Assembly: GCF_003013405.1 (NCBI RefSeq)
Contig: NZ_PXZL01000004.1
Coordinates: 71,923 to 135,922 of the forward strand
Reading direction: 5' to 3'
DNA: 64,000 nt
Source: Brevibacillus formosus
GTDB lineage: Bacteria; Bacillota; Bacilli; Brevibacillales; Brevibacillaceae
Below the pieces are notes generated by a model that saw only the letters and a list, made by a program, of their open reading frames with translations, was not told the origin of the DNA and ran no database searches. A program made the translations under genes and the position numbers. Shown here one piece after another: positions 1-7,628 of this stretch. Each line of letters opens with the position of its first letter. Position 1 is the first letter of the stretch.

Positions 1-129
1 CTTCGGAGCGGACAGTCTCACCCCTCAGCAGGACGGAGCCTGGAGCCTAGACTGGAAATATTCTTCTCTTCCCCGCAGCTGCACAGACCTCAATTCAAAG
101 TAATCAAATAGGATTTAACAATTTAAACA

Positions 130-158
130 TTGACAAAGCCATGAACGACCACTACTAT
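130..158 (+). promoter_or_regulatory. sigma-A promoter for the first cystine-binding protein gene
   Basis: A consensus -35 TTGACA at 130-135 is separated by 17 bases from TACTAT at 153-158. A ribosome site (AAAGGGG) lies just before the ATG at 198. The sequence before 130 shows no convincing gene or riboswitch fold; it may be the 3' flank of a gene outside the window. Confidence 0.7.
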
Positions 159-197
159 GAATCCATGAAATCCGATTAACATAAAGGGGATTACAAC

Positions 198-1025
198 ATG
201 AAAAAAGTCATTCTGTCTACCTTACTATCTTGTCTGCTACTGGGAATGGTTGGCTGCAGCACTTCCGGTTCTCCTTCTCAGCCAAATAATACGACTCCGC
301 CTGCTGATCAAGCAGCTTCGCAAAATTTGCTGGAAAAAGTAAAAGCCGAGAAGAAACTCGTCGTTGGTACGGAAGGTACATACTCTCCGTTTACGTACCA
401 TGATCAGTCGGGCAAATTGACCGGCTATGATGTGGAGGTTGTCACGGAAGTTGCCAAGCGACTCGGTGTAGAGCCTGTGTTCCAAGAAACCCAGTGGGAT
501 GCCATGTTTGCGGGACTCGACTCCAAGCGCTTTGACGTCATTGCCAATCAGGTAGGAATCCGTCCTGATCGTCAGGAAAAGTACGATTTCTCCAAGCCAT
601 ATACGATTTCTCGCGCGGTTTTGGTCACGCACAAGGACAACGAAACTGTCAAAGATTTCAAGGATATTAAAGGCTTGAAAGCCGGACAATCCATGACCAG
701 CAACTACGCTGATCTCGCACGCTCCCATGAAGCAGAAATTGTCGGTGTAGACAACTTCAATCAAGCGATTGACCTGATCGCGCAAAAACGCGTGGACGTC
801 GTGATTAATGATAATTTGTCGGTGCTTGATTTCCTGAAGCAAAAGCCGGATACGCCAATCAAAGTCGTGGCTAAAAATACTGAGGGTCAACCAACCGCTT
901 TCATGTTCCGTAAAGGAAGCACAGAATTGACTGACGCGATTAACAAGGTGCTCGATGAGATGCAGCAGGACGGCACCCTTTCCAAAATTTCCGTCAAATG
1001 GTTCGGCGAGGATATCACGAAGTAA
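198..1025 (+). CDS. cystine ABC transporter substrate-binding lipoprotein (TcyA-like, copy 1)
   Basis: Extracytoplasmic solute-binding protein of the SBP_bac_3 family, which captures polar amino acids and hands them to a membrane permease. The first 20 residues form a lipoprotein signal ending in a lipobox with Cys20 (LLGMVGC), so the mature protein is lipid-anchored. The family signatures GTEGTYSPFTYHD, LTGYDVEVVTEVAKR, ETQWDAMFAGLDSKRFDV and KISVKWFGED are those of the Bacillus L-cystine-binding protein TcyA. The next gene is a close paralogue, and permease and ATPase genes follow, so both binding proteins probably feed one transporter. It has its own promoter at 130-158. Cystine as ligand is inferred from family similarity; other sulfur or polar amino acids are possible. 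Confidence 0.9.
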   Translation: MKKVILSTLLSCLLLGMVGCSTSGSPSQPNNTTPPADQAASQNLLEKVKAEKKLVVGTEGTYSPFTYHDQSGKLTGYDVEVVTEVAKRLGVEPVFQETQWDAMFAGLDSKRFDVIANQVGIRPDRQEKYDFSKPYTISRAVLVTHKDNETVKDFKDIKGLKAGQSMTSNYADLARSHEAEIVGVDNFNQAIDLIAQKRVDVVINDNLSVLDFLKQKPDTPIKVVAKNTEGQPTAFMFRKGSTELTDAINKVLDEMQQDGTLSKISVKWFGEDITK

Positions 1026-1064
1026 TACTTACTCATGAAGAAAACCTTTATCGAGGAAAACTCG

Positions 1065-1093
1065 TTGACAAAATTGTCTGTCCCTTTTAGTAT
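1065..1093 (+). promoter_or_regulatory. sigma-A promoter for the second cystine-binding protein gene
   Basis: TTGACA at 1065-1070, a 17-base spacer, then TAGTAT at 1088-1093, all inside the 109-base gap between the two paralogous binding-protein genes. The second copy and the permease/ATPase can therefore be transcribed separately from copy 1. Confidence 0.7.
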
Positions 1094-1134
1094 GTTCCTA
1101 TTCAAATTCACATCGGTTTAGTGGGGGTTAATTT

Positions 1135-1968
1135 ATGAAAAAACTATTATTTTCCCTTCTCGCTTCCACTCTGTTAGTCGCATTGGCAGGTTGCGGGTCG
1201 TCTTCAACGGGACAGCCGCCGCAAAATAATGCCGCTCCTGCCCCAACAGAAGAGAAAACAGAACAAAACTTGTTGGAAAAAGTAAAAGCTGACGGTAAAA
1301 TTCTGATCGGAACCGAGGGCACATACGCGCCGTTTACGTTCCATGATCAGTCTGGCAAGCTGACGGGCTATGATGTGGAGGTCGTGACAGAGGTAGCGAA
1401 GCGCATCGGTGTAGAGCCTGTGTTTCAAGAAACACAATGGGATGCGATGTTCGCTGGACTTGACTCCAAGCGCTTTGATGTCGTAGCGAATCAGGTCGGC
1501 ATTCGCCCTGATCGTCAGGAAAAATACGATTTCTCCAATCCATATACTGTATCCACAGCGGTCCTTGTCACCCATAAAGACAACACGACCGTAAAAGGCT
1601 TCGAGGATATTAAAGGACTGAAAGCAGCGCAAACATTGACGAGTAACCTCACCGATATCGCGAAGAAAAACGGAGCGGAAATCGTCGGTGTGGAAGGCTT
1701 TAACCAAGCGATTGACCTGCTTGTTTCCAAGCGTGTAGACATAACGATCAACGATGGGATTTCCCTGTTGGACTTCATGAAGCAAAAGCCTGATGTTCCT
1801 ATCAAAATCATCGCAAAAGATCCGAACGTAGCGAAAAACGGCTTCCTCTTCCGCAAGGGCAGCACAGAGCTGGTTGATGCATTCAACAAAGCACTGGATG
1901 ACATGGCGAAAGATGGCACCCTCGCAAAAATATCAGAGAAATGGTTTGGTGCAGATGTCTCTAAATAG
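1135..1968 (+). CDS. tcyA: cystine ABC transporter substrate-binding lipoprotein TcyA (copy 2)
   Basis: Second SBP_bac_3 lipoprotein, 277 residues, with a lipobox at Cys20 (VALAGC). It is nearly identical to copy 1 through the first lobe (shared LTGYDVEVVTEVAKR and ETQWDAMFAGLDSKRFDV) and more divergent in the second lobe, where residues lining the cleft may differ. It overlaps the permease start by 14 bases, indicating translational coupling, and is therefore the copy most tightly tied to the transporter. A GGGGG ribosome site precedes the ATG. The role is L-cystine capture by family similarity to B. subtilis TcyA. Confidence 0.9.
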   Translation: MKKLLFSLLASTLLVALAGCGSSSTGQPPQNNAAPAPTEEKTEQNLLEKVKADGKILIGTEGTYAPFTFHDQSGKLTGYDVEVVTEVAKRIGVEPVFQETQWDAMFAGLDSKRFDVVANQVGIRPDRQEKYDFSNPYTVSTAVLVTHKDNTTVKGFEDIKGLKAAQTLTSNLTDIAKKNGAEIVGVEGFNQAIDLLVSKRVDITINDGISLLDFMKQKPDVPIKIIAKDPNVAKNGFLFRKGSTELVDAFNKALDDMAKDGTLAKISEKWFGADVSK

Positions 1969-2650
1969 CTTCTTTGAAAACCCAGAACGCCTGAACCGAT
2001 GGATCGATATCGCGCAAAGCTCCTTTCTTCCTCTGTTGAAAGGAGCCTTGCTCTATTCTTTAACAATCGCCATCGCTGCCTTTTTCATTGGTCTGATCAT
2101 TTCGGTTCTCACTGCGCTGGCACGTCTATCCGGCATAAAGCCGCTGATTGCCATCGCCCGCTTTTATGTATCGATCATTCGCGGTACTCCGTTATTGGTC
2201 CAATTGTTCATCATTTTTTATGGCTTGCCGAGCATCGGCTTGATGATCGATCCGATACCGTCAGCAATCATCGGCTTTTCTCTCAGCGTCGGTGCCTACT
2301 CCTCCGAGGTCGTACGTGCCGCAATCTTGTCCATTCACAAAGGGCAATGGGAAGCAGCCTACTCTCTGGGGATGACCTATTGGCAAGCACTGCGCAGAGT
2401 CGTGCTCCCTCAGGCAGCTCGCGTCTCCATTCCTCCTTTGTCCAACTCGTTTATTAGTTTGGTCAAGGATACTTCGCTGGCTTCGGTCGTCCTGGTACCG
2501 GAAATGTTTCGCAAAGCCCAAGAAGTCGTCGCTGCGACATATGAGCCGCTGCTCGTTTACGTGGAAGCAGCCCTTATTTACTGGGTGATTTGCTTCGTAC
2601 TCTCCATTATCCAGGATCGCATCGAAAACAAGCTGGACCGTTATGTCTAA
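1955..2650 (+). CDS. tcyB: cystine ABC transporter permease TcyB
   Basis: Inner-membrane permease of the HisM/GlnP type with about five membrane helices. The ATG at 1955, inside the end of tcyA, is chosen because the product then begins MSLNSFFENPERL and runs into RWIDIAQSSF, as in B. subtilis TcyB; a longer frame upstream would only read through the tcyA coding sequence. The EAA loop that contacts the ATPase is visible (GQWEAAYSLGMTYWQAL), followed by PQAARVSIPPLSN and SLVKDTSLAS. The length of 231 residues is normal for the family. It sits between tcyA and the ATPase gene in one operon. Confidence 0.92.
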   Translation: MSLNSFFENPERLNRWIDIAQSSFLPLLKGALLYSLTIAIAAFFIGLIISVLTALARLSGIKPLIAIARFYVSIIRGTPLLVQLFIIFYGLPSIGLMIDPIPSAIIGFSLSVGAYSSEVVRAAILSIHKGQWEAAYSLGMTYWQALRRVVLPQAARVSIPPLSNSFISLVKDTSLASVVLVPEMFRKAQEVVAATYEPLLVYVEAALIYWVICFVLSIIQDRIENKLDRYV

Positions 2651-2667
2651 AAAGCAGGTGAAAACGT

Positions 2668-3402
2668 ATGATTACGATCACGGATGTGCATAAACAATTT
2701 AACTCCTTACATGTGCTCAAAGGCATTTCCCTCTCGGTGGAAAAAGGAAAGGTAGTCGTTATCATCGGTCCTTCTGGCTCCGGGAAAACAACCTTGCTTC
2801 GCTGCCTGAATGCACTTGAGGTTCCGACCAGCGGCAGCGTCCAGATCGGTGACGTCAAGCTGGATTTTTCCAAAAAGGTAGAGAGAACGAGTATTCCGAA
2901 GCTGCGAAAGCAAACCGGGATGGTGTTCCAAAACTACAATCTGTTCCCGCACATGACAGCCGTTGAAAATGTGATGGAGGGGCCTGTCACTGTCAAAAAA
3001 GAAGACAAAGAAAAAGCACGTGCGAAAGCCGCTGCTCTCCTGACAAAAGTAGGGCTCGGTGACAAGCTGGACCATTACCCTGCACAGTTGTCTGGCGGAC
3101 AGCAGCAGCGTGTAGGGATTGCTCGGGCACTGGCGATGGACCCGCAAGTCATGCTATTTGACGAGCCTACCTCCGCTCTCGACCCGGAGCTCGTTGGCGA
3201 AGTGTTGAAGGTGATGAAGGAGCTTGCGCAGGAAGGAATGACGATGATCGTGGTCACGCACGAGATGGGGTTCGCCCGTGAAGTTGCCGACGAGGTTATT
3301 TTCATGGACCAAGGCGTCATCGTGGAACGAGATACACCTTCCCATTTATTCGCAAAGCCGCGCGAGGAACGCACACGTCAGTTTTTGCAGCATTTGAAGT
3401 AG
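2668..3402 (+). CDS. tcyC: cystine ABC transporter ATP-binding protein TcyC
   Basis: ATPase of a polar amino-acid uptake transporter, 244 residues. Walker A GPSGSGKT lies near residues 33-40, the Q-loop in [10 protein letters not shown], the ABC signature [15 protein letters not shown], Walker [15 protein letters not shown], and the switch histidine in VTHEMGFA. It starts 17 bases after the permease with an AGCAGGTG ribosome site. It ends the operon and is followed by a strong hairpin terminator. The cystine assignment rests on the neighbouring tcyA and tcyB; the ATPase alone would only say polar amino acid. Confidence 0.92.
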   Translation: MITITDVHKQFNSLHVLKGISLSVEKGKVVVIIGPSGSGKTTLLRCLNALEVPTSGSVQIGDVKLDFSKKVERTSIPKLRKQTGMVFQNYNLFPHMTAVENVMEGPVTVKKEDKEKARAKAAALLTKVGLGDKLDHYPAQLSGGQQQRVGIARALAMDPQVMLFDEPTSALDPELVGEVLKVMKELAQEGMTMIVVTHEMGFAREVADEVIFMDQGVIVERDTPSHLFAKPREERTRQFLQHLK

Positions 3403-3411
3403 TGACCAGAA

Positions 3412-3450
3412 AAAAGACTCTGTCTCTTGTATAAGAGCACAGAGTCTTTT
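3412..3450. terminator. bidirectional terminator between tcyC and the YjcZ-like gene
   Basis: Twelve-base arms AAAAGACTCTGT and ACAGAGTCTTTT form a perfect stem with T-rich flanks on both strands, so it can serve tcyC on the plus strand and the small gene on the minus strand. Confidence 0.8.
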
Positions 3451-3465
3451 CTCTACTATGAAGCC

Positions 3466-3555
3466 TTAATCATCAAGGAAGGCAATTACGAGAAAAATAA
3501 TGATGAGAATCCAAAGGAAACCGCCCCCAAAAAAGCCACCGCGATTGCAACCCAT
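3466..3555 (-). CDS. YjcZ-family sporulation microprotein, 29 residues
   Basis: A 29-residue frame with an AGAGGAAGA ribosome site seven or eight bases before its ATG. It has a glycine/aromatic-rich head (MGCNRGGFFGGGF), one hydrophobic helix (LWILIIIFLVIAFL) and a short acidic tail ending DD. This composition is typical of the YjcZ family of tiny spore membrane proteins in Bacillales. The cysteine at position 3 is a feature to note. It faces tcyC tail to tail across a shared terminator. Expression during sporulation is inferred from the family; I see no convincing sigma-K promoter. Confidence 0.7.
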   Translation of the reverse strand: MGCNRGGFFGGGFLWILIIIFLVIAFLDD

Positions 3556-3924
3556 AATCTTCCTCTCCTCTCATTGGGATCAGATGGAAGCACCGATCTG
3601 CTGGCAAGGATCGGTACTCCATTCAGCTTATGACAGCCGCATCTCTCCTGTATGGATGCCTGTCTATCCCAACGTTTAAAAAGAAAAAAACGGGTGCTTG
3701 CCCTCCGCCTCTATACAAAACCTAAAATTAACAAATGTTTCATGTTCTCTCTACTCTTCCTTAACATCAGACAACTATCATGAATGTGTCAGACCCTACG
3801 ATGGACATTACGTCCTCCATTTCCGCCCGAATAGCCCCCTTCTACATCGGGCGGGCTTTTTTTCTTTGCCGCAAACCTATAAAATATGGATAAATAGACC
3901 ATTTTAGTGGAGAGAGGGATATTC
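3556..3924. other. intergenic region with a lone plus-strand terminator hairpin
   Basis: No convincing gene lies here. At 3824-3853 the arms CGCCCGA and TCGGGCG, followed by GGCTTTTTTT, form a plus-strand intrinsic terminator about 60 bases upstream of the next gene's start codon. A second small inverted repeat (ATGGACATTACGTCC) precedes it. As no gene ends here on this strand, the hairpin may end a short leader RNA (attenuation) or a small RNA; this is inference. Confidence 0.45.
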
Positions 3925-4299
3925 GTGGAAGGGTATAAACAGGCGTTAGCGCAATATATTGACGCTACCAATACACATGACTTTGCCAATGTTGAAAAAG
4001 TGCTTCATCAGAATGCCATTTACTGGTTTTCCGACAAGACTTGTACATCCATGAGTGAGATCCGCGCCTACTTTGAAAATGCATGGCATCTGATCAAGGA
4101 TGAAGTCTACGCGGCTACGAATGTCCAGTGGATTGCTGTCGATCAAAATTCTGCTAGCTGTGTATATACGTATCAATATCAAGGCTATTACAACGGGGAA
4201 TTCGTCACGGGAAGTGGCAGAGCCACGAATATTTTTACGAAAACAGAGACAAATGAATGGAAGCTCATTCATGAGCATTTGAGCGGCAAAGTTGAGTAA
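3925..4299 (+). CDS. SnoaL-like / NTF2-fold protein of unknown substrate
   Basis: A 124-residue protein of the SnoaL-like/DUF4440 type, a cone-shaped alpha+beta fold used by small isomerases, hydrolases and many uncharacterised proteins. Visible are an N-terminal helix (YKQALAQYIDATNTHDFANVE), the LHQNAIYWFSD strand, MSEIRAYFENAW, and a C-terminal sheet ending IHEHLSG. The GTG at 3925 is preferred over the in-frame GTG at 3907 because GGAGAGAGG sits seven bases before it. The gene is alone, between a possible attenuator and two tandem hairpin terminators. No substrate can be named. Confidence 0.7.
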   Translation: MEGYKQALAQYIDATNTHDFANVEKVLHQNAIYWFSDKTCTSMSEIRAYFENAWHLIKDEVYAATNVQWIAVDQNSASCVYTYQYQGYYNGEFVTGSGRATNIFTKTETNEWKLIHEHLSGKVE

Positions 4300-4309
4300 G
4301 CCCAAAAAT

Positions 4310-4385
4310 GAAAGCCTCGCTAGGAAGCAAGGCTTTCTTGGTAACTTGAGACCCCTACGTGCAAGGGGTCTCATTTGTTTTTTTA
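4310..4385 (+). terminator. two tandem hairpins between convergent genes
   Basis: The first stem is GAAAGCCT (4310-4317) with AGGCTTTC (4330-4337). The second is TGAGACCCCT (4347-4356) with AGGGGTCTCA (4364-4373), followed by TTTGTTTTTTT. They end the SnoaL-like gene and may also insulate the convergent nucleotidyltransferase gene. Confidence 0.75.
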
Positions 4386-4389
4386 TCCA

Positions 4390-5160
4390 CTAAAAAGGGA
4401 TTCGCTCTGAATGAATCACATACTGATGCTGTGCAGCCCACTCCTGGAGACCATCCCAGAATGCTTCGCAAGCGGTAACGATTTTTGCCGGATCAGTCAA
4501 ATCCCCGGCCATTACCAATCTGGCTACCTGATCGAATCCTGCCGGACGATGCGGCAATTCCAGCGCTTCTGGCAAAACCTTGGCCCCTGTCGAGTAAAGC
4601 TTTCGGTTATGCAGCCCGATCAACATTGCACCGTATTGGGCAAACTGCATGGCCAAGTAGGGCAGATAGGTATGTGGGCCGTTTAGATTTACGTTTCGCA
4701 ATTTGCCAATAAACTCGTACATTTCCCCTACGAGAATACCGTTGATACCCTCTGTGAAATCTTCCTGCGATGGTGATTCGGCTGCTTTTTTGAGCCTTTC
4801 AAAAAAGCCCTTCGGATCATATAGACTCAGCGGAGAAAAGAATGGGCCATGTGTCAGTGGCCAATCATCCTCGACAGTAGCGGCGGTGTTCAGTAAAACA
4901 TCTGCACTGCACACATTCACTTCAGCCTTCCAAGGTCCAGCCGACCATTCGTAGCTAAATTCTATTTCTTCCCCTGATTCTTCCAGTACACAAAACATCT
5001 CAATATCCGAATATGGGCCGTCTGTCCCGCGAGAAATGGAACCATACACCCCAATGGCGAGAACCTTTTCTTTGTACACTTCGTGCAATCTCGCAGCAAT
5101 TTCTTGGCAGGTTTGAAATCGTTCACTTCGAGAAATTTTTACAGGTCCATTCATGTTCAT
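4390..5160 (-). CDS. ANT(4')-type aminoglycoside nucleotidyltransferase homologue
   Basis: Matches the kanamycin nucleotidyltransferase family over its full length of 256 residues. The N-terminal half has GVYGSISRGTDGPYSDIEM with the metal-binding pair Asp52/Glu54, then EVNVCSADVLL and DDWPLTHGPFF. The C-terminal helical half has EMYEFIGK, keeping a glutamate (149) and lysine (153) that I align with the catalytic-base region of the staphylococcal enzyme, and it ends in RIPF as that enzyme does. These enzymes attach AMP to the 4'-hydroxyl of kanamycin, tobramycin and related drugs. No transposon or integron surrounds it, so it appears to be a resident chromosomal gene. AAGGGAGAT precedes the first of two close ATGs. 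Activity on drugs is inferred; a different native substrate is possible. Confidence 0.88.
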   Translation of the reverse strand: MNMNGPVKISRSERFQTCQEIAARLHEVYKEKVLAIGVYGSISRGTDGPYSDIEMFCVLEESGEEIEFSYEWSAGPWKAEVNVCSADVLLNTAATVEDDWPLTHGPFFSPLSLYDPKGFFERLKKAAESPSQEDFTEGINGILVGEMYEFIGKLRNVNLNGPHTYLPYLAMQFAQYGAMLIGLHNRKLYSTGAKVLPEALELPHRPAGFDQVARLVMAGDLTDPAKIVTACEAFWDGLQEWAAQHQYVIHSERIPF

Positions 5161-5325
5161 TTACGTACATCTCCCTTGAAATATTGTGAGGTGAGCTGAC
5201 ACAAATACATGAATGGAGGACCTCGGGATTAACGGGGGACTTTTTTTGGATGCATGTGAACTTCCTCCCATCGGCCAGATCATAAAGTTCGTCATGATAT
5301 GCATTTTACCAGAGAAAGGAAAATC

Positions 5326-6249
5326 CTACGAGCGATTTTGGTTCGTAGCGAAGGCTTGGGCGTTGTCGATGGCCGATTGAATATACGCTTGTAGCGTATC
5401 GATGAAGGTACGAGCGGCGAACCCCATATATTTGTCTCTGCGATAAACCAGACAGATATCTTGGCTTGGTGTCGGATGCAAGAGGGTGATGATCGCAATC
5501 TCGTCGTCGTTTACGTTTTGCAGCAACAAGCTAGGCAGGATACACCCCCCGATCCCCTTTTTTACAAGAGTCAAGAGAGACTGGAGTGTCGTCGTTTCGA
5601 TATGAGGCTGCAAACGAAAGCCTTCCTGTATGCAATAGCGATTGATGAGCTGTCTCGCTTGATGATCCGGTGGAAACATCACCATTTTTACATCTTGAAG
5701 CTGCCCAAACTTGATTGCCTTTTCCTTGGCAAGTGGATGTGCGCTATGAACCGCAAGCGCGAACTCTTCGTGAAAAAGCGGGATGACAGTGATTCTCTCA
5801 TCCGGTTCAGGTAACACAGTCACGCCCAAATCAATCTCGCCGGATGTGATTTGCTCCACGATTCTTGTAGACTCAATGACGGATAAGGATGTTTTCGGAT
5901 ACAAGCGATGGAATTCTACAAGAAGAGCATTAAACAACAAATCGGCATCGCCGGGCAGGACACCGATTGTGAGCGTGCCTCCTTCGTTGTTTTTCATGGC
6001 TGCAATCGCTTCTCGTGCGTAGTCGATATGGGAAAAAACATGCCGACTCTGTTCCAGCAATACCTTTCCTGCTTCTGTCAGCGTGATTCTCTTGCCCAAG
6101 CGATCAAACAGCGGGACACCCAGCTCACTCTCTAAAAACTTGATTTGCTGGCTGAGATTGGACTGCGAGGTACACAGCTTTTCTGAGGCCCGGGAAAAAT
6201 GCATTTCTTCACATATTGCCATAAAATACTCCAATTGCCTGAGCTCCAT
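5326..6249 (-). CDS. LysR-family transcriptional regulator
   Basis: Standard 307-residue LysR regulator: an N-terminal winged helix-turn-helix (MELRQLEYFMAICEEMHFSRAS, then SQSNLSQQIKFLESELGVPLFDR) and a C-terminal two-lobed effector domain from about residue 90 (LTIGVLPG, GEIDLGV, GGCILP). The ATG at 6249 is chosen over an in-frame ATG 27 bases upstream because GGGGTGA precedes it and it matches the family N-terminus. It is divergent from the DinB gene across 144 bases, the usual LysR target arrangement. Effector unknown. The sequence is most like the CynR/GltC branch. Confidence 0.9.
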   Translation of the reverse strand: MELRQLEYFMAICEEMHFSRASEKLCTSQSNLSQQIKFLESELGVPLFDRLGKRITLTEAGKVLLEQSRHVFSHIDYAREAIAAMKNNEGGTLTIGVLPGDADLLFNALLVEFHRLYPKTSLSVIESTRIVEQITSGEIDLGVTVLPEPDERITVIPLFHEEFALAVHSAHPLAKEKAIKFGQLQDVKMVMFPPDHQARQLINRYCIQEGFRLQPHIETTTLQSLLTLVKKGIGGCILPSLLLQNVNDDEIAIITLLHPTPSQDICLVYRRDKYMGFAARTFIDTLQAYIQSAIDNAQAFATNQNRS

Positions 6250-6393
6250 TGCTTCACCCCATACACCCATTATCATTTTTACTAATCATTCTAATCGGAA
6301 AAGCATGATTGTTGCGTTTTCCCCTACGACGTACACTTTAGTTGACGGTAAGAGCGCTGTCAATCATAGGAAAATGATAGGGAGGTTTGTCTC

Positions 6394-6876
6394 ATGTCTC
6401 AAAGCATGATCACTACTGCCACATCCGTTCGTCAAATTGGCCTGCAGCAGATTCCATTGATTCCTGAGGAGCTATTGGATGTTCAATCCCCCGCTTTTTC
6501 AAATACACTTCGCTGGAATATCGGGCATATCGTCTTTTGTTTTCAGCATTTCCTGTCCATCGGCTTGCCTTTCCAATCTGACCTGCCCGCTTCTTACGCT
6601 ACGCTTTTTCAGACGGGAACGAAGCCTTCTGACTGGACGACCGCACCTCCCTCGAAAGATGAGCTGATTCACTATTTGTCTGTACAGCTAGAACTGTTGT
6701 CCTCCGTCACCCCTGACGAGTTAGAGGCAGCTTTGCCTGCCCCCATTACAATGGGTCCCTTCCAGTTTACGACGGTTGGAGAAGTCTTTAACTTTGCCGT
6801 CATGCACGAGTCCATCCATCTGGGGATCATTTCGAGCATGGTAAAAGTCGTAGTCCAGGAAGCAGCCGCAAAGTAA
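6394..6876 (+). CDS. DinB-family metal-binding protein
   Basis: A 160-residue protein of the DinB/YfiT four-helix-bundle superfamily, whose members bind a divalent metal with three histidines and include thiol-dependent transferases. Candidate ligands are the histidine in RWNIGHIVF and the pair in the late motif HESIHLG. It is divergent from a LysR regulator, ends in its own terminator, and has a GGGAGG ribosome site. Reaction unknown; in this superfamily a bacillithiol S-transferase role is possible but not shown by the sequence. Confidence 0.75.
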   Translation: MSQSMITTATSVRQIGLQQIPLIPEELLDVQSPAFSNTLRWNIGHIVFCFQHFLSIGLPFQSDLPASYATLFQTGTKPSDWTTAPPSKDELIHYLSVQLELLSSVTPDELEAALPAPITMGPFQFTTVGEVFNFAVMHESIHLGIISSMVKVVVQEAAAK

Positions 6877-6884
6877 TTGCAAAA

Positions 6885-6916
6885 AAAACGAGACCTTCGA
6901 ATGGTCTCGTTTTTTT
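6885..6916. terminator. bidirectional terminator between the DinB and nitroreductase genes
   Basis: Arms AAAACGAGACC (6885-6895) and GGTCTCGTTTT (6903-6913) with A- and T-runs on either side. Confidence 0.85.
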
Positions 6917-6919
6917 CGT

Positions 6920-7471
6920 TTATTCGAACCGAGTGAACTTTTCTTCGGCAGGTGTGCGTGTGCGTGCTGCTGGGACATTTTCCTGATCGAAAAAACCGAG
7001 GTGCAGGAAACCGACGATTTTCTCTCCTGGCGCAACACCCAGGATGGCGTGTGCCTTCGGGTCCCAGTTGTGCGCGTTTGTTTTCCAGACGACGCCTAGA
7101 CCACGCTCCCATGCGAGCAGCTGGAAGTTTTGAATGAGAGCAGCCGTCGCACTGAAATCTTCTTCCCATTGTTTTTGGCGCGGATCTTCCTTCATGATGA
7201 CGACCAAATAGGCTGCTGGCTGGTTGTACATGTCTCTGCGCGCCTGATGGGCTTCAGGAGGATAGCAGGTGATCAGCTTCTCTACAAACGCTTCTTTTTT
7301 CTCTGAAGGTACAAACATAAATCTCCATGGCTCACGAATCCCATGGTTCGGCGCGTACACTGCGTCATTCAACAGCTCCAGAACAAGTTCTTCGGACACA
7401 GCATCTGGTTTATAGTCTTTTTTAATAGAGCGGCGCTCTCGAATAATTTTGGCAATGGACACAACGGTCAC
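6920..7471 (-). CDS. nitroreductase-family FMN oxidoreductase
   Basis: A 183-residue member of the nitroreductase superfamily (YdjA-like short form), which reduces nitro groups, quinones or flavins with NAD(P)H on FMN. Visible are the N-terminal RRSIKKDYKP motif that contacts FMN phosphate, the NHGIREPWRF segment, TAALIQNFQLLAWERGLGVVWKT, and the C-terminal GVAPGEKIVGFLHLG. A Fur-box-like palindrome lies 26-40 bases upstream of its start, suggesting control by iron, which would fit a flavin- or ferric-reductase role. Substrate unknown. Confidence 0.85.
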   Translation of the reverse strand: MTVVSIAKIIRERRSIKKDYKPDAVSEELVLELLNDAVYAPNHGIREPWRFMFVPSEKKEAFVEKLITCYPPEAHQARRDMYNQPAAYLVVIMKEDPRQKQWEEDFSATAALIQNFQLLAWERGLGVVWKTNAHNWDPKAHAILGVAPGEKIVGFLHLGFFDQENVPAARTRTPAEEKFTRFE

Positions 7472-7496
7472 CCTCTTCTCTTAGACTTCCACACCT

Positions 7497-7511
7497 TGAT
7501 AATGGTTATCA
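7497..7511. promoter_or_regulatory. Fur-box-like palindrome
   Basis: TGATAATGGTTATCA differs at one base from the 7-1-7 Fur consensus of Bacillus (TGATAATNATTATCA). It lies 26 bases upstream of the nitroreductase start and about 118 bases upstream of the SGNH hydrolase start, so it more likely controls the nitroreductase. Confidence 0.55.
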
Positions 7512-7628
7512 GTCTTATTCAGAACATATGTTATCGTGTACACTCGGCAAAATCAAGTAAGAAGTAAACGAAACTGCACACCACACTTACAGGGATATGG
7601 TAAACTTTTGGACGAGGAGGAATGTAGC

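Noticed and set aside
1-129. S-box or T-box riboswitch before the cystine transporter
   Set aside because: The conserved S-box and T-box sequence blocks are absent, and the sigma-A promoter at 130-158 lies downstream of this stretch, so it would not be in the leader.
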